NCBI RefSeq assembly: GCF_007748115.1
Contig: NZ_CP036289.1
Location: 310,001-374,000 of the forward strand
Length of the DNA: 64,000 nt
Direction of reading: 5' to 3'
Source of the DNA: Bremerella volcania
GTDB taxonomy: Bacteria; Planctomycetota; Planctomycetia; Pirellulales; Pirellulaceae
Below, one piece after another: positions 33,742 to 42,526 of the stretch. Position numbers and translations under genes: made by a program. The first letter of the stretch is position 1, and each line of letters opens with the position of its first letter. Below the pieces are notes generated by a model. The model had not been told where the DNA came from and did not search any database. It saw only the letters and a list, made by a program, of their open reading frames with translations.

Positions 33742-35718
33742 ATGAATATTCTTGCTCTGCTTCGTGCCCGATTTAAGCCTGTGCTCGCGACCCTGACCGA
33801 CGAGGTGGGTCCGCTGCTGGAGATGATTCGCCCGGCGGGCGATCCGAAGTTCGGCGACTACCAGGCGAACTTCGCGATGGGCCTGGCGAAGAAGCTCGGC
33901 AAGAATCCGCGCGACTTGGCCACCGAGGTCGTCCAGGCCGTCAAAGTGGAAGATATTTGCGAAACACCCGAAGTCGCCGGGCCTGGCTTCATCAACTTGA
34001 AGCTCCGCGGAGATTGGATCCAGCAGCGGCTCGAGCATGCCAAGGCCGATCCGCGGCTAGGGATCAAAAAGGTCGACCAGCCGCGGACCTACGTGGTCGA
34101 CTACTCTTCGCCCAACGTGGCCAAACCGATGCACGTCGGTCACATCCGCAGCACGGTGATCGGTGACTCGCTCTGCCGCACGCTGAAGTTCGTCGGGCAC
34201 AACGTGATTAGCGACAACCATCTCGGCGATTGGGGTACCCAGTTTGGGATGATCATCTACGGCTACAAGCACTTCGCCGACAAAGACGCCTACCAGAAGG
34301 CCCCGGTGCCGGAGTTGTCGCGGATCTACCGCGTCGTGCGAGGGCTGATGGATTACTTCGATGCGAAGAAAGAGCTGCCGCAACTGATCGAGAAACTCGC
34401 CGAACGAACGGCCGAGTACGAAACGGCCAAGAATGCCCCCGAGCCCACCGACAAGGCGGAAGCGAAAAAGCAGAAGAAAGAAGTCGGCCGTTTTCAATCG
34501 CAGATCAAGGAACTCAACGAAGCAATCGAGTCGACCAAGGCCAAGATCGCCAAGACCGAGGACTCGCCTGAGCTGAAGAAGATGGCCGACGAGCATGCCG
34601 AGATCGGCACTGCGGTCCTCCAGGAAACGGCTAAGCTGCACGAAGGGGACGAAGAGAACATCGCCCTCTGGAAAGAGTTTCTGCCGTTCTGCGAAGACGA
34701 AATCAAACGCGTCTACCAGCGGCTCAACGTGACGTTCGATCATCAATTGGGCGAAAGCTTCTATCACGATCGCCTCGCCCCGGTGGTGGCAGAGTTCGAG
34801 AAACGCGGCCTGGCGAAGGAGTCGCAAGGAGCGACGTGCGTGTTCCTCGAAGGGTTCAAAGCCCCGATGATCATTCGCAAACGCGACGGCGCGTTTCTCT
34901 ACTCGACGACCGACCTGGCGACCATCGCCTACCGCATGGAGCACTGGAAACCCGATGCGATTCTTTACGTCGTCGACTTTCGCCAAGGGGAGCATTTCGA
35001 CAAGCTGTTCGCCGCCACGCGGCTGTGGGGCTACACCGACGTCGAACTGAAGCACGTCAGCTTCGGGACCGTCATGGGGGAAGACGGCAAGCCGTTCAAG
35101 ACGCGGGCCGGCGATACGGTGGGCCTGGAAGGTCTGTTGGATGAAGCGGTTGCCCGTGCCTACAAGGTTGTAAGTGGTTCAGGAGATGGTTTCGCCGAAG
35201 GGGTAGCGAACGACGAGTCGTATCAAAAGAAAGTTGCCGAGACGGTGGGGATCGCCGCGCTGAAGTATGGCGACCTGTCGCAGAATCGTGAGTCGGACTA
35301 CAAGTTCAGCTACGACAAAATGCTCGCGCTCAATGGGAATACGTCGACCTACATGCAGTACGCCTATGCCCGGGTACAAAGCATCTTCCGCAAAGGGGAA
35401 GTCGAGATCGACAACCTGCGGACCAGCGGTGCTCGGATCACGATCGAGCATCCGGCCGAGCGTCAGTTGGCGATGGCCATCCTGCGGTTTTCCGAGGCGT
35501 TGGACGACGTACTGCTCGATTATCGGCCCAATTACCTGACCAGTTACCTCTTCGATCAGCTGGCCAAGTCGTACAGCAGCTTCTTCGAGAACTGCCCGGT
35601 GCTGAAGGCGGAAACGGAAGAGCAAAAGAATAGCCGACTCTTGCTTTGCGATTTAACGGCCCGGGTGATACAACAAGGCCTGGATTTGTTGGGTATCCAA
35701 ACGGTCGAGAAGATGTAA
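33742..35718 (+). CDS. argS: Arginyl-tRNA synthetase with coiled-coil insertion
   Basis: The enzyme charges tRNA-Arg. From the ATG at 33742 the protein has 658 residues against about 560-590 in most bacteria. It shows the N-terminal Add-1 domain ('FGDYQANFAMGLAKKL'), the HIGH-type motif 'SPNVAKPMHVGHIRSTVIG', 'DNHLGDWGTQFGM', and 'FGTVMGEDGKPFKTRAGDTVGLEGLLDE' in the KMSKS region. A Lys/Glu-rich coiled coil is inserted at about residues 211-303, accounting for the extra length. The frame opens upstream inside the repeat element, so the ATG at 33742 is the better start. Confidence 0.96.
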   Translation: MNILALLRARFKPVLATLTDEVGPLLEMIRPAGDPKFGDYQANFAMGLAKKLGKNPRDLATEVVQAVKVEDICETPEVAGPGFINLKLRGDWIQQRLEHAKADPRLGIKKVDQPRTYVVDYSSPNVAKPMHVGHIRSTVIGDSLCRTLKFVGHNVISDNHLGDWGTQFGMIIYGYKHFADKDAYQKAPVPELSRIYRVVRGLMDYFDAKKELPQLIEKLAERTAEYETAKNAPEPTDKAEAKKQKKEVGRFQSQIKELNEAIESTKAKIAKTEDSPELKKMADEHAEIGTAVLQETAKLHEGDEENIALWKEFLPFCEDEIKRVYQRLNVTFDHQLGESFYHDRLAPVVAEFEKRGLAKESQGATCVFLEGFKAPMIIRKRDGAFLYSTTDLATIAYRMEHWKPDAILYVVDFRQGEHFDKLFAATRLWGYTDVELKHVSFGTVMGEDGKPFKTRAGDTVGLEGLLDEAVARAYKVVSGSGDGFAEGVANDESYQKKVAETVGIAALKYGDLSQNRESDYKFSYDKMLALNGNTSTYMQYAYARVQSIFRKGEVEIDNLRTSGARITIEHPAERQLAMAILRFSEALDDVLLDYRPNYLTSYLFDQLAKSYSSFFENCPVLKAETEEQKNSRLLLCDLTARVIQQGLDLLGIQTVEKM

Positions 35719-35730
35719 TCTCTCTCTCCG

Positions 35731-35893
35731 GTCCCCTCGCCCCCGTCTGCGGGGGAGAGGGTTAGGGTGAGGGGGGAAACCCGCAGGCAGATGAGCGCTG
35801 GCGCGGCAAGTGTTCAGATCGTGGCGGTACAATATCTGAAGATGTGAGGTCAAGTTCGCACAGGAAACCCACTCCCTGCGAGGGAGAGGGGAC
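35731..35893. repeat. Composite C/G-rich repeat (paired arms, 163 bp)
   Basis: GTCCCCTCGCCCCCGTCTGC... (35731 on) and CCCTGCGAGGGAGAGGGGAC (to 35893) form the outer pair. The spacer 'GATGTGAGGTCAAGTTCGCACAGG' region resembles that of 25773-25942. It lies between argS and the methyltransferase gene. Confidence 0.75.
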
Positions 35894-35929
35894 AAGAGAT
35901 AAGAGCAAGAGACTCGCTCGGAGAAGATC

Positions 35930-36847
35930 ATGCCACGGAAGGTTTCGAAGTCGGCCAAGCCGAGTTTCACGCTTAACACGGTTTATCACGGCCATGCCCG
36001 TGATGTTCTGAAGACCTTTCCCGACGAAGTGATCGACTGTGTGGTGAGCAGCCCGCCCTACTTTCAGCAGCGGAACTACGACGGGGACGATCAGATCGGC
36101 CAAGAGACTTCGCCCGAAGGCTACGTCGAGAGCCTGGTGGAAGTCTTCCGCGAGGTTCGCCGCACGCTGAAAGAGACAGGCGCCTTGTGGCTGGTCCTGG
36201 GGGACAAGTACCTCGACGGCGAACTGTTGGGTTTGCCGTGGCAAGTGGCGCTCGCGCTGCGGGCCGACGGTTGGAAGCTGCGCAGCGACGTCATCTGGCA
36301 CAAGCCCAACGCGATGCCCAGCAGCGTGAAGACGCGTCCCACGACCGATCACGAGTATGTCTTCCTGCTGGTGAAGAACAACCAGTACTTCTACGATGCC
36401 GACGCGATCCGCGAGCCGCACGTCACCTTCAGCGAGAACAGCAAGATGAAGGGGGGCCGCAATCACTTCCATCGCCGCGGCAGCACGCCGGAAGCAGGCA
36501 AGAACGGCGGCAACAACAACCTGCACGATGCCCGCTGGGATCAGGCCTTTCATCCCAAGGGACGCAACAAGCGGACCGTCTGGTCGATCCCACTTTCCAA
36601 GTTCCGCGACGCCCACTTCGCCGTCTTTCCGGAAACGCTGGTCGAGACCTGCATCAACGCCACCTGCCCGGAAGATGGCACGGTGCTCGATCCCTTCTTG
36701 GGCAGCGGCACGACCGGCGTCGTCGCCAAGCGTTTAGGCCGCAGCTACGTCGGCATCGACCAATCGGAGAAGTACGTCGAGATGGCCCGGGGGCGACTGG
36801 CCGACGTGAAGAACGGGCAACTTAGTTTGCCGGGTCTTGGGAAGTAA
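35930..36847 (+). CDS. Orphan DNA methyltransferase (beta class, amino-MTase)
   Basis: The catalytic motif 'VVSSPPYFQQRNYDGDD' is at about residue 40 and the AdoMet-binding motif 'LDPFLGSGTTGVVAKRLGRSYVGID' is near the C-terminus, giving the beta-class order. SPPY favours N4-cytosine methylation, though N6-adenine cannot be excluded. The target-recognition region is probably the central part (residues ~130-220, with a Lys/Arg/Gly/Asn-rich loop). The 305-residue protein looks complete. No restriction endonuclease lies next to it, so it is likely a solitary regulator-type enzyme. Confidence 0.92.
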   Translation: MPRKVSKSAKPSFTLNTVYHGHARDVLKTFPDEVIDCVVSSPPYFQQRNYDGDDQIGQETSPEGYVESLVEVFREVRRTLKETGALWLVLGDKYLDGELLGLPWQVALALRADGWKLRSDVIWHKPNAMPSSVKTRPTTDHEYVFLLVKNNQYFYDADAIREPHVTFSENSKMKGGRNHFHRRGSTPEAGKNGGNNNLHDARWDQAFHPKGRNKRTVWSIPLSKFRDAHFAVFPETLVETCINATCPEDGTVLDPFLGSGTTGVVAKRLGRSYVGIDQSEKYVEMARGRLADVKNGQLSLPGLGK

Positions 36848-37253
36848 TCCGGCGACGAATCTGCGCACGAAATGCCAGCCAGATCGACGCCACCACAATC
36901 CCCACCATCACGCAGCCCAGCAGCGGCAGGCTGTTGCCGACCTTCACGGCGGTGAAGGTTTCTAAGTGCAAGTACCATTGCAGCGGTGGGTTGGCCAGCG
37001 CGAACGGCATCAGCAAAAGGCCCACGAAGTAACCCAGCCCAATCGACAGCACCACCGATTGCCGTGGTTTTAGGAAGACGATCGCGATCACCGCGGCCAG
37101 GGTGCCGGGGATGTATTCCAGGTAAGGGAGCGACGCCAGGACGACCTCGGTGCGGTAGATGCCGAATAGCACCAGCAGCGTCACGACCAGTGCCAAAACC
37201 CAGGCCATGTCCTGCCACGAGGAGTGCGAGATTTCATCCGAAGTATCCGGCAT
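36822..37253 (-). CDS. Four-helix membrane protein, unknown
   Basis: The ATG at 37253 ('MPDTSDEISHSSWQDMAW') gives a 143-residue protein with four helices (about residues 16-36, 43-62, 65-85 and 100-125). The longer frame up to 37445 adds a Ser/Arg-rich N-terminus without features. Its 3' end overlaps the 3' end of the methyltransferase gene by 26 bases in convergent orientation. Function unknown. Confidence 0.65.
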   Translation of the reverse strand: MPDTSDEISHSSWQDMAWVLALVVTLLVLFGIYRTEVVLASLPYLEYIPGTLAAVIAIVFLKPRQSVVLSIGLGYFVGLLLMPFALANPPLQWYLHLETFTAVKVGNSLPLLGCVMVGIVVASIWLAFRAQIRRRITSQDPAN

Positions 37254-37347
37254 AACGCGATCCTTGATCGATGAGGGGACAACCGCCGCGAAAGCGATTT
37301 TCTCTGGAATCTTCAAGACTCGCAACGATTTTGTACGTTTCGCATTC

Positions 37348-40300
37348 CTAGTCGATACCGTCAGGCGAAGCCTCGTCGACGGCCAGTCGCTCGGCGGCCT
37401 GCTTGCCGAAGAACCAGAACATCCCAGGGCGGACGAGGAATTCACAGAACGTGCTGGTGACCAGTCCGCCCAGAATGACCGTTGCCACTGGGAACAGCAT
37501 TTCCTTCCCCGGCTGGCTGCCGCCGATCACCAGCGGTATCAGGCCGATGCCGGTGGTCAGGGCCGTCATCAGCACCGGGGCCAGGCGTTCCAGGCTTCCG
37601 TTGATGATCATCTGCTGCGTGAAGCCTTCCTCGCGGTATTGTTCTAAGTAGGTCGAGACCAGCAGCAGGCCATTGCGGGCCGCGATGCCCCCCAGCGAGA
37701 TGAAGCCGACCAACGCCGCGATCGAAAGCGTTTGCCCGGTGATCAGCAGAGCCAACACTCCACCCACGAACGCCGCCGGCAGACTGAACAAGATCTGCAG
37801 CACGATACTGGTGGACGGATACGCCGAGTATAGCACGACGAACGTGACCAGCAGGGCCACGATCGAAAGCCCAAAGATCCGCGTACTGGCGCTTTGCTGG
37901 GCCTCGAACTGGCCTCCCATCGTGAAGAAGTAACCTTCCGGGAACTCGACGTCTTCGCGAATGCGCTCGTCGATCTCGGCAACTGCCGTGCCTAGGTCTT
38001 TGCCCAGCGTGTTGACGCGGACGACGATTCGGCGGCGGCCATCTTCCCGCTTGATGGTGTTCGGCCCGCCTGCTTCGTAGACGTTGGCCAGAACCGACAA
38101 AGGCACGCGTCTGCCGTCGGGAAGTTCCAGGGGATAGCGGTCGAGGCTCTCGAGATCGGTTCGGTAACGATCTTCCAGGCGAACCAGGACATCGAAGGTG
38201 CGCTGTCCCTGGTACATCTGCGTGACGACTTTGCCGTTGAGCGCCGTTTCGATCGTCTCGTTGACCAGCGAAGCCGACACGCCGTAGTAGGCTAACTCGT
38301 CTCGTTTCAGCTCGACGCGAAACTGCGGAATCATCGCTTGTTGCTCCACCACCGGCGGCGCGATTCCTTCGATATCGGTAATGGCGTTCTTCACGTTATT
38401 GGCCGTGCGGCGGAGCTGCGTGAGGTCGTCGCCGTAGATCTTGATCGCAATCTGCGCGGTCACCCCGGACAGCATATGGCTGATGAGGTGAGCGATCGGC
38501 TGCTCGATTTCGATCTCGACGCCAGGAACGTCTGCGGTGGCCTTGTGCAGAATCTCGATCATCTCGTCGCGTCCCTTGTGGACTTCCGGGTTGAGCGAGA
38601 TGACCGTCTCGGTCACGTTGACCCCCATCGCGTGCTCGTCCTGCTCGGCCCGGCCGGTTTTGGTGGTGTACCACAGCAGCGGACCGTCAGGGTTGTCTTC
38701 GCTTTTGGTCAGCTTGCCGAGTTCGTCGTCGACCAGCTTGGCGATCTTGCGGCTCGTTTCCAGCGAGGTGCCAGGAGGAGCGAACAAGTTGACCTGCACG
38801 GCCCCTTCATCGAACGGCGGCAGAAAGTCGGTACCCAGCCGCGTTACCAGGAAGCCGCTGCCGATCACCGCGATCAGCACGCCGGAGAGGATGATCGCGA
38901 TGCCATTCTGCGTGAGACCGGCCCGGACGACCGGCTGGATGCCCCACTTCAAAAATCGCAGGAACGCCCCGTCACCACGATGCGTGGCCTTGGCGTTGGG
39001 AAGCAGGTAGTACGACAGGACCGGCGTGACGGTCAGCGACACGAGCGTCGAGGCGAGAATCGAAATGATGTACGCCACACCCAGCGGCGTGAACAAGCGG
39101 CCTTCCATCCCGCTGAGAGCGAACAGGGGAGCGAAGACGACGATCACCAGCACGGTGCTGATGATGATGGCGTTTCGCACTTCGACACTCGCGTCGAAGA
39201 TGACTCGCAGTACCGGCCGAGGGTTCTCGAGCTTCGCATTCGCTTTGAGCCTGCGGAAGATGTTTTCAACGTCCACGATCGCATCGTCGACCAGTTCCCC
39301 CAAGGCCACCGCAATGCCGCCGAGGGTCATCACGTTGATCGACATTCCCAGGAAATAGAAGATCAGCGACGTGACGAGAATCGAAAGGGGAATCGCCGTC
39401 ACGGTGATGAAGGTCGTGCGAAAGTTGAACAGAAAGAGAAACAGAATGATGACCACCAGAATGGCTCCGTCACGCAGGGCTTCGATCACGTTGGTCACGC
39501 TGTGATCGATGAACTCGCGCTGCTGGTAGGTCGTTTCGATCTGCACGTCGTCCGGCATCGCCAGTTTCAAGTCGGCGATCGCCGCGTTGATTTGCTCGGT
39601 GATCAATCGCGTGTCGACGTTGGGCTGTTTCTGGATGGTCAGTACCACGGCCTCGCGACCGTTGACGCTGGAGTCGCCCCGTTTGATTTGCGCCCCTTCT
39701 TTGATTTCGGCCACGTGCCGCATCAGCACCGGGCGATGGCGATCGGTGGTGAGGGGAACGTCCTTGATGTCATCGATCGTCTTCAATAGACCCAGCCCGC
39801 GTACGAGGAACTCTTGCGAGCTTTGATCGATGTATCCGCCGGTGACGTTCAAGTTGCTTTCGCTGAGGGCCTTTTCGATGTCGGCCAACTGCAGGTCGTA
39901 CTGGTGCATCTTGTGCAGGTCGACCAGTACCTGGTACTGCTTTCGTCCGCCCCCCATGGTGATCACCTGCGCCACGCCGGGAATGGTGAGCAGCCGCTGA
40001 CGCACGGTCCAGTCGGCCATGGTGCGGATTTCCAGCGGTGAGGTCTCGCCGTCGTCGCTCCACATGCCGACGATCATGATCTGCCCCAGCAGCGACGACA
40101 TGGGGGCCATCTGCACGTCGGTTTCCGGCGGTAGATTATCTTGCTCGAGCGCCAGGCGTTCCTGCACGATTTGGCGAGCCGTGTAGATATCGGTTCCCCA
40201 GTCGAACTCGACGTAGATCACCGAGAATCCGATGTCGGATGAACTGCGCACCGCCTGCACGCCGGAGGCACCAATCAGGCTGCGTTCCAGCACGTAGGTG

Positions 40301-40494
40301 ATTCGCTGTTCGACTTCTTCCGGCGACAGCCCATGCGATTCGGCAATGACCACCACGCGCGGCCGGGTCAGGTTCGGCAGCACGTCGATGGGCAGTTTCA
40401 CCGTGATAACGCTCCCCACGACCATGACGGCCAACGCCGCCATGACGACAACCAGCCGATTGCGGAGGGCGAACAGAATGATGTTGTTCAACAT
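37348..40494 (-). CDS. Heavy-metal RND efflux pump (CusA/CzcA family)
   Basis: This 1048-residue inner-membrane proton/metal antiporter exports heavy-metal ions from cytoplasm or periplasm. It has 'LFALRNRLVVVMAALAVMVVG', two repeated RND halves with 12 helices, and 'TLGGIAVALGELVDDAIVDVENIFRRLK' in TM4, which carries the acidic proton-relay residues of the metal-exporting subfamily. 'PPFDEGAVQVNLFAPPGTSLETS' and 'LVGFISLGGIAARNGLLL' are conserved. The substrate (Cu/Ag or Zn/Co/Cd) is not clear. It is downstream of the adaptor gene with an 18-base gap, forming an operon. Confidence 0.94.
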   Translation of the reverse strand: MLNNIILFALRNRLVVVMAALAVMVVGSVITVKLPIDVLPNLTRPRVVVIAESHGLSPEEVEQRITYVLERSLIGASGVQAVRSSSDIGFSVIYVEFDWGTDIYTARQIVQERLALEQDNLPPETDVQMAPMSSLLGQIMIVGMWSDDGETSPLEIRTMADWTVRQRLLTIPGVAQVITMGGGRKQYQVLVDLHKMHQYDLQLADIEKALSESNLNVTGGYIDQSSQEFLVRGLGLLKTIDDIKDVPLTTDRHRPVLMRHVAEIKEGAQIKRGDSSVNGREAVVLTIQKQPNVDTRLITEQINAAIADLKLAMPDDVQIETTYQQREFIDHSVTNVIEALRDGAILVVIILFLFLFNFRTTFITVTAIPLSILVTSLIFYFLGMSINVMTLGGIAVALGELVDDAIVDVENIFRRLKANAKLENPRPVLRVIFDASVEVRNAIIISTVLVIVVFAPLFALSGMEGRLFTPLGVAYIISILASTLVSLTVTPVLSYYLLPNAKATHRGDGAFLRFLKWGIQPVVRAGLTQNGIAIILSGVLIAVIGSGFLVTRLGTDFLPPFDEGAVQVNLFAPPGTSLETSRKIAKLVDDELGKLTKSEDNPDGPLLWYTTKTGRAEQDEHAMGVNVTETVISLNPEVHKGRDEMIEILHKATADVPGVEIEIEQPIAHLISHMLSGVTAQIAIKIYGDDLTQLRRTANNVKNAITDIEGIAPPVVEQQAMIPQFRVELKRDELAYYGVSASLVNETIETALNGKVVTQMYQGQRTFDVLVRLEDRYRTDLESLDRYPLELPDGRRVPLSVLANVYEAGGPNTIKREDGRRRIVVRVNTLGKDLGTAVAEIDERIREDVEFPEGYFFTMGGQFEAQQSASTRIFGLSIVALLVTFVVLYSAYPSTSIVLQILFSLPAAFVGGVLALLITGQTLSIAALVGFISLGGIAARNGLLLVSTYLEQYREEGFTQQMIINGSLERLAPVLMTALTTGIGLIPLVIGGSQPGKEMLFPVATVILGGLVTSTFCEFLVRPGMFWFFGKQAAERLAVDEASPDGID

Positions 40495-40512
40495 GATTTC
40501 GCTCCTCGGCTA

Positions 40513-41907
40513 TTAGTGGTTATGTCCGTGGTGATCGCTTCCGCCGCCAGAGCCGGCCTTGGAAAGCATTTCCAAGTACAACTGATAGGCATGGGTCACG
40601 ACGATCGTGTCTCCCAGGCGAATGTCTCCATCGCGGCGGATCACGGCGGTGTTCGTGTCGCGGTGGATCACCTCGACCGGAACCTTTTGAAACTCCTTCA
40701 TGGCGGGTTCGACATGGCCGAAGACTTGTTGAAAGACGAACGTTTCGATTCCTTCCTCCACCAACGCTTCGCGCGGCAGGACGAACTGGTCTTCGTACTT
40801 ATCCATGGGCAATTGCAGGTGGACCCTCTGCCCCGGTTTGAATCGCCACTGACGCGTAACCGACTGATCCAAGAGCAACGAGTCGGCAGCGACTTCGTTC
40901 TTGATCCGCAAGTAGAAGAAGAACGTTCCCGTTGTTTCATCCGCATGGTTGTCGATGTAGGCGATCTCGGCGGTACGCGTCGCGTAGTTGCGATGAGCCG
41001 CGTCCTGGTGCGAGTGGCCGAACTGAACTTCGATCGGCAGGTGATTCGCTTCCAGTTCGTACAGCCGCGGAACGTCCTGCTCGAATGCTTCGCCGCGAAT
41101 GTACAGGTAGCGATGGTCGGCCAACCGGGCCAGCGACGTGCCGCGCTCGACGGTCATGCCGGGATGAATTTCAAGCGATTCCACGACGAACGAGACAGGA
41201 TCTTGTTCTGAGGAGTCATCCACTCGCGGAACTTCGCTCAGCAGTACGTCGATCTGTTTGATCAGTTTGCGCTGCTCGATCACGTGGGATACCTGGTTTG
41301 CCGTCAGCCCCCGGGCAATCAATTCCTGAATGCGGGCATCCTTGCGGTTTTGCAGCTTCTGCTCTTGGTACTGAAATTCGAGTTGGGTTTTGCCCGCGAT
41401 CGCTCCAGATTGAGCCAACGGAGAGAGCCGGTTGATCTCGGCCTTCGTAACGTCGATCTGACCCAAGACGTCCAGTAGGTCAACCTGAGCCGACAGGACC
41501 GGCTCGTCGACGATGTCGAGCGTAAAGAGAGCATCGGACAGATGTACCAGTTGCCCGGCATCAACGTTCACGCTGCGAATGTTCCCTCCGACCGGCGCCG
41601 CCACCGTAAAGCTGCTGCGTCCGGGGATCTCGACCACTTCGCCGGGAATGGTTAGCGGTGCGACATACGTTTCGCCGCGCATGGTCTTTACCGCGATCTT
41701 CAAGTTGTTGAATGCCGCGTCGGTCAGTTCGACGACTTCGCCGGAACCATGGTCGTGCCCATGTTCGTCCTCGTGATCATCCTGAGCCGCTTCGGTCGGC
41801 GGTGCAGGGGCGGGAGCGAATTGCATTCCGGTGTAATATCCGATCAAGCCGATCGCGATCGCGAGGCTCAAAAAGAGCGCGATCCGAAGCAAAATCGTGC
41901 GAGGCAT
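40513..41907 (-). CDS. RND efflux periplasmic adaptor (CusB/CzcB-like)
   Basis: The adaptor links the RND pump to an outer-membrane channel and may bind metal. The 464-residue protein has an N-terminal anchor (residues ~7-27), a His/Asp-rich segment 'DDHEDEHGHDHGSGE', a lipoyl/barrel-sandwich domain ('VAAPVGGNIRSVNVDAGQLVHL'), a long helical hairpin and beta-barrel domains. The C-terminus ends in a second His-rich stretch 'SDHHGHNH'. Both His clusters suit metal sensing or delivery. It precedes the pump gene by 18 bases. No outer-membrane factor is in the window. Confidence 0.9.
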   Translation of the reverse strand: MPRTILLRIALFLSLAIAIGLIGYYTGMQFAPAPAPPTEAAQDDHEDEHGHDHGSGEVVELTDAAFNNLKIAVKTMRGETYVAPLTIPGEVVEIPGRSSFTVAAPVGGNIRSVNVDAGQLVHLSDALFTLDIVDEPVLSAQVDLLDVLGQIDVTKAEINRLSPLAQSGAIAGKTQLEFQYQEQKLQNRKDARIQELIARGLTANQVSHVIEQRKLIKQIDVLLSEVPRVDDSSEQDPVSFVVESLEIHPGMTVERGTSLARLADHRYLYIRGEAFEQDVPRLYELEANHLPIEVQFGHSHQDAAHRNYATRTAEIAYIDNHADETTGTFFFYLRIKNEVAADSLLLDQSVTRQWRFKPGQRVHLQLPMDKYEDQFVLPREALVEEGIETFVFQQVFGHVEPAMKEFQKVPVEVIHRDTNTAVIRRDGDIRLGDTIVVTHAYQLYLEMLSKAGSGGGSDHHGHNH

Positions 41908-42049
41908 GATAAGCCTTTCTTGCTAGTTGTGGGTAATATCCGGCAGCGTGACGGGGTACCACTGGCCATGCCAGGGATACGTGGTGCACCCGAGGCGATG
42001 CAATGCCTGGGGGAAGTGCCCGCAGAAGGGGCACACTGGCTGCCGGAAG

Positions 42050-42454
42050 CTAGCAGCGAAAGAGTTGAGACTGAGCGCGCAGCGTGGTCGTAGGAGGCCC
42101 TGCGCCATGCTCGACTTGGAAGATGTTGCCAGAGACGACGATGGTGAACGTGCTAGTGGGAAGGTCGAGGATCGGCAGCCAGGCGATGAACGGGGCGCCA
42201 TCGTCATCGACCGTTCGCGAAGAAACCAACAGCGGCGTGTCGGCACTCAGGTCGCAGTTGCAGTGCTCGGTCGGATCATGTTCGTGGGCACAACTGGGCA
42301 TCTCGTGGTCGTGCTCGACCAGATGATGCAGCGCGGCGTACCACTGATTTTCCTCCAGGCATCCCCCCGGGCAAACGCCGTAGGAATACACCATGCTGAG
42401 GATGGCCAGGGCCACCGTCCCAGTGCGAAATCGAATTGAAGCTGGGCTAAACAT
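42050..42454 (-). CDS. Secreted His/Cys-rich protein at the head of the metal efflux operon
   Basis: From the ATG at 42454 ('MFSPASIRFRTGTVALAIL') the 134-residue product has a signal-like helix, then 'GVCPGGCLEENQWYAALHHLVEHDHEMPSCAHEHDPTEHCNCD', rich in Cys and His that could bind metal. After this it has a beta-rich tail. It is upstream of the adaptor gene in the same direction with a 142-base gap. It may be a periplasmic metal-binding or signalling protein. The possible alternative frame to 41923 carries 'PVCPFCGHF', so a small frameshift near the 3' end cannot be excluded. Confidence 0.6.
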   Translation of the reverse strand: MFSPASIRFRTGTVALAILSMVYSYGVCPGGCLEENQWYAALHHLVEHDHEMPSCAHEHDPTEHCNCDLSADTPLLVSSRTVDDDGAPFIAWLPILDLPTSTFTIVVSGNIFQVEHGAGPPTTTLRAQSQLFRC

Positions 42455-42526
42455 ACGTCCAAATGATAGTCCGAGTGGTATCGGTCGACAATTGCAATTA
42501 ACGGCCGACCGGACCACGCGTTGCCA

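Noticed and set aside
25773-35893. CRISPR array
   Set aside because: Repeats are paired and dispersed between genes, with no regular spacing or unique spacers.
38338-39789. Plus-strand 483-codon frame opposite the RND pump gene
   Set aside because: Its composition (Asp, His, Arg, Gln-rich) is that of an antisense shadow.
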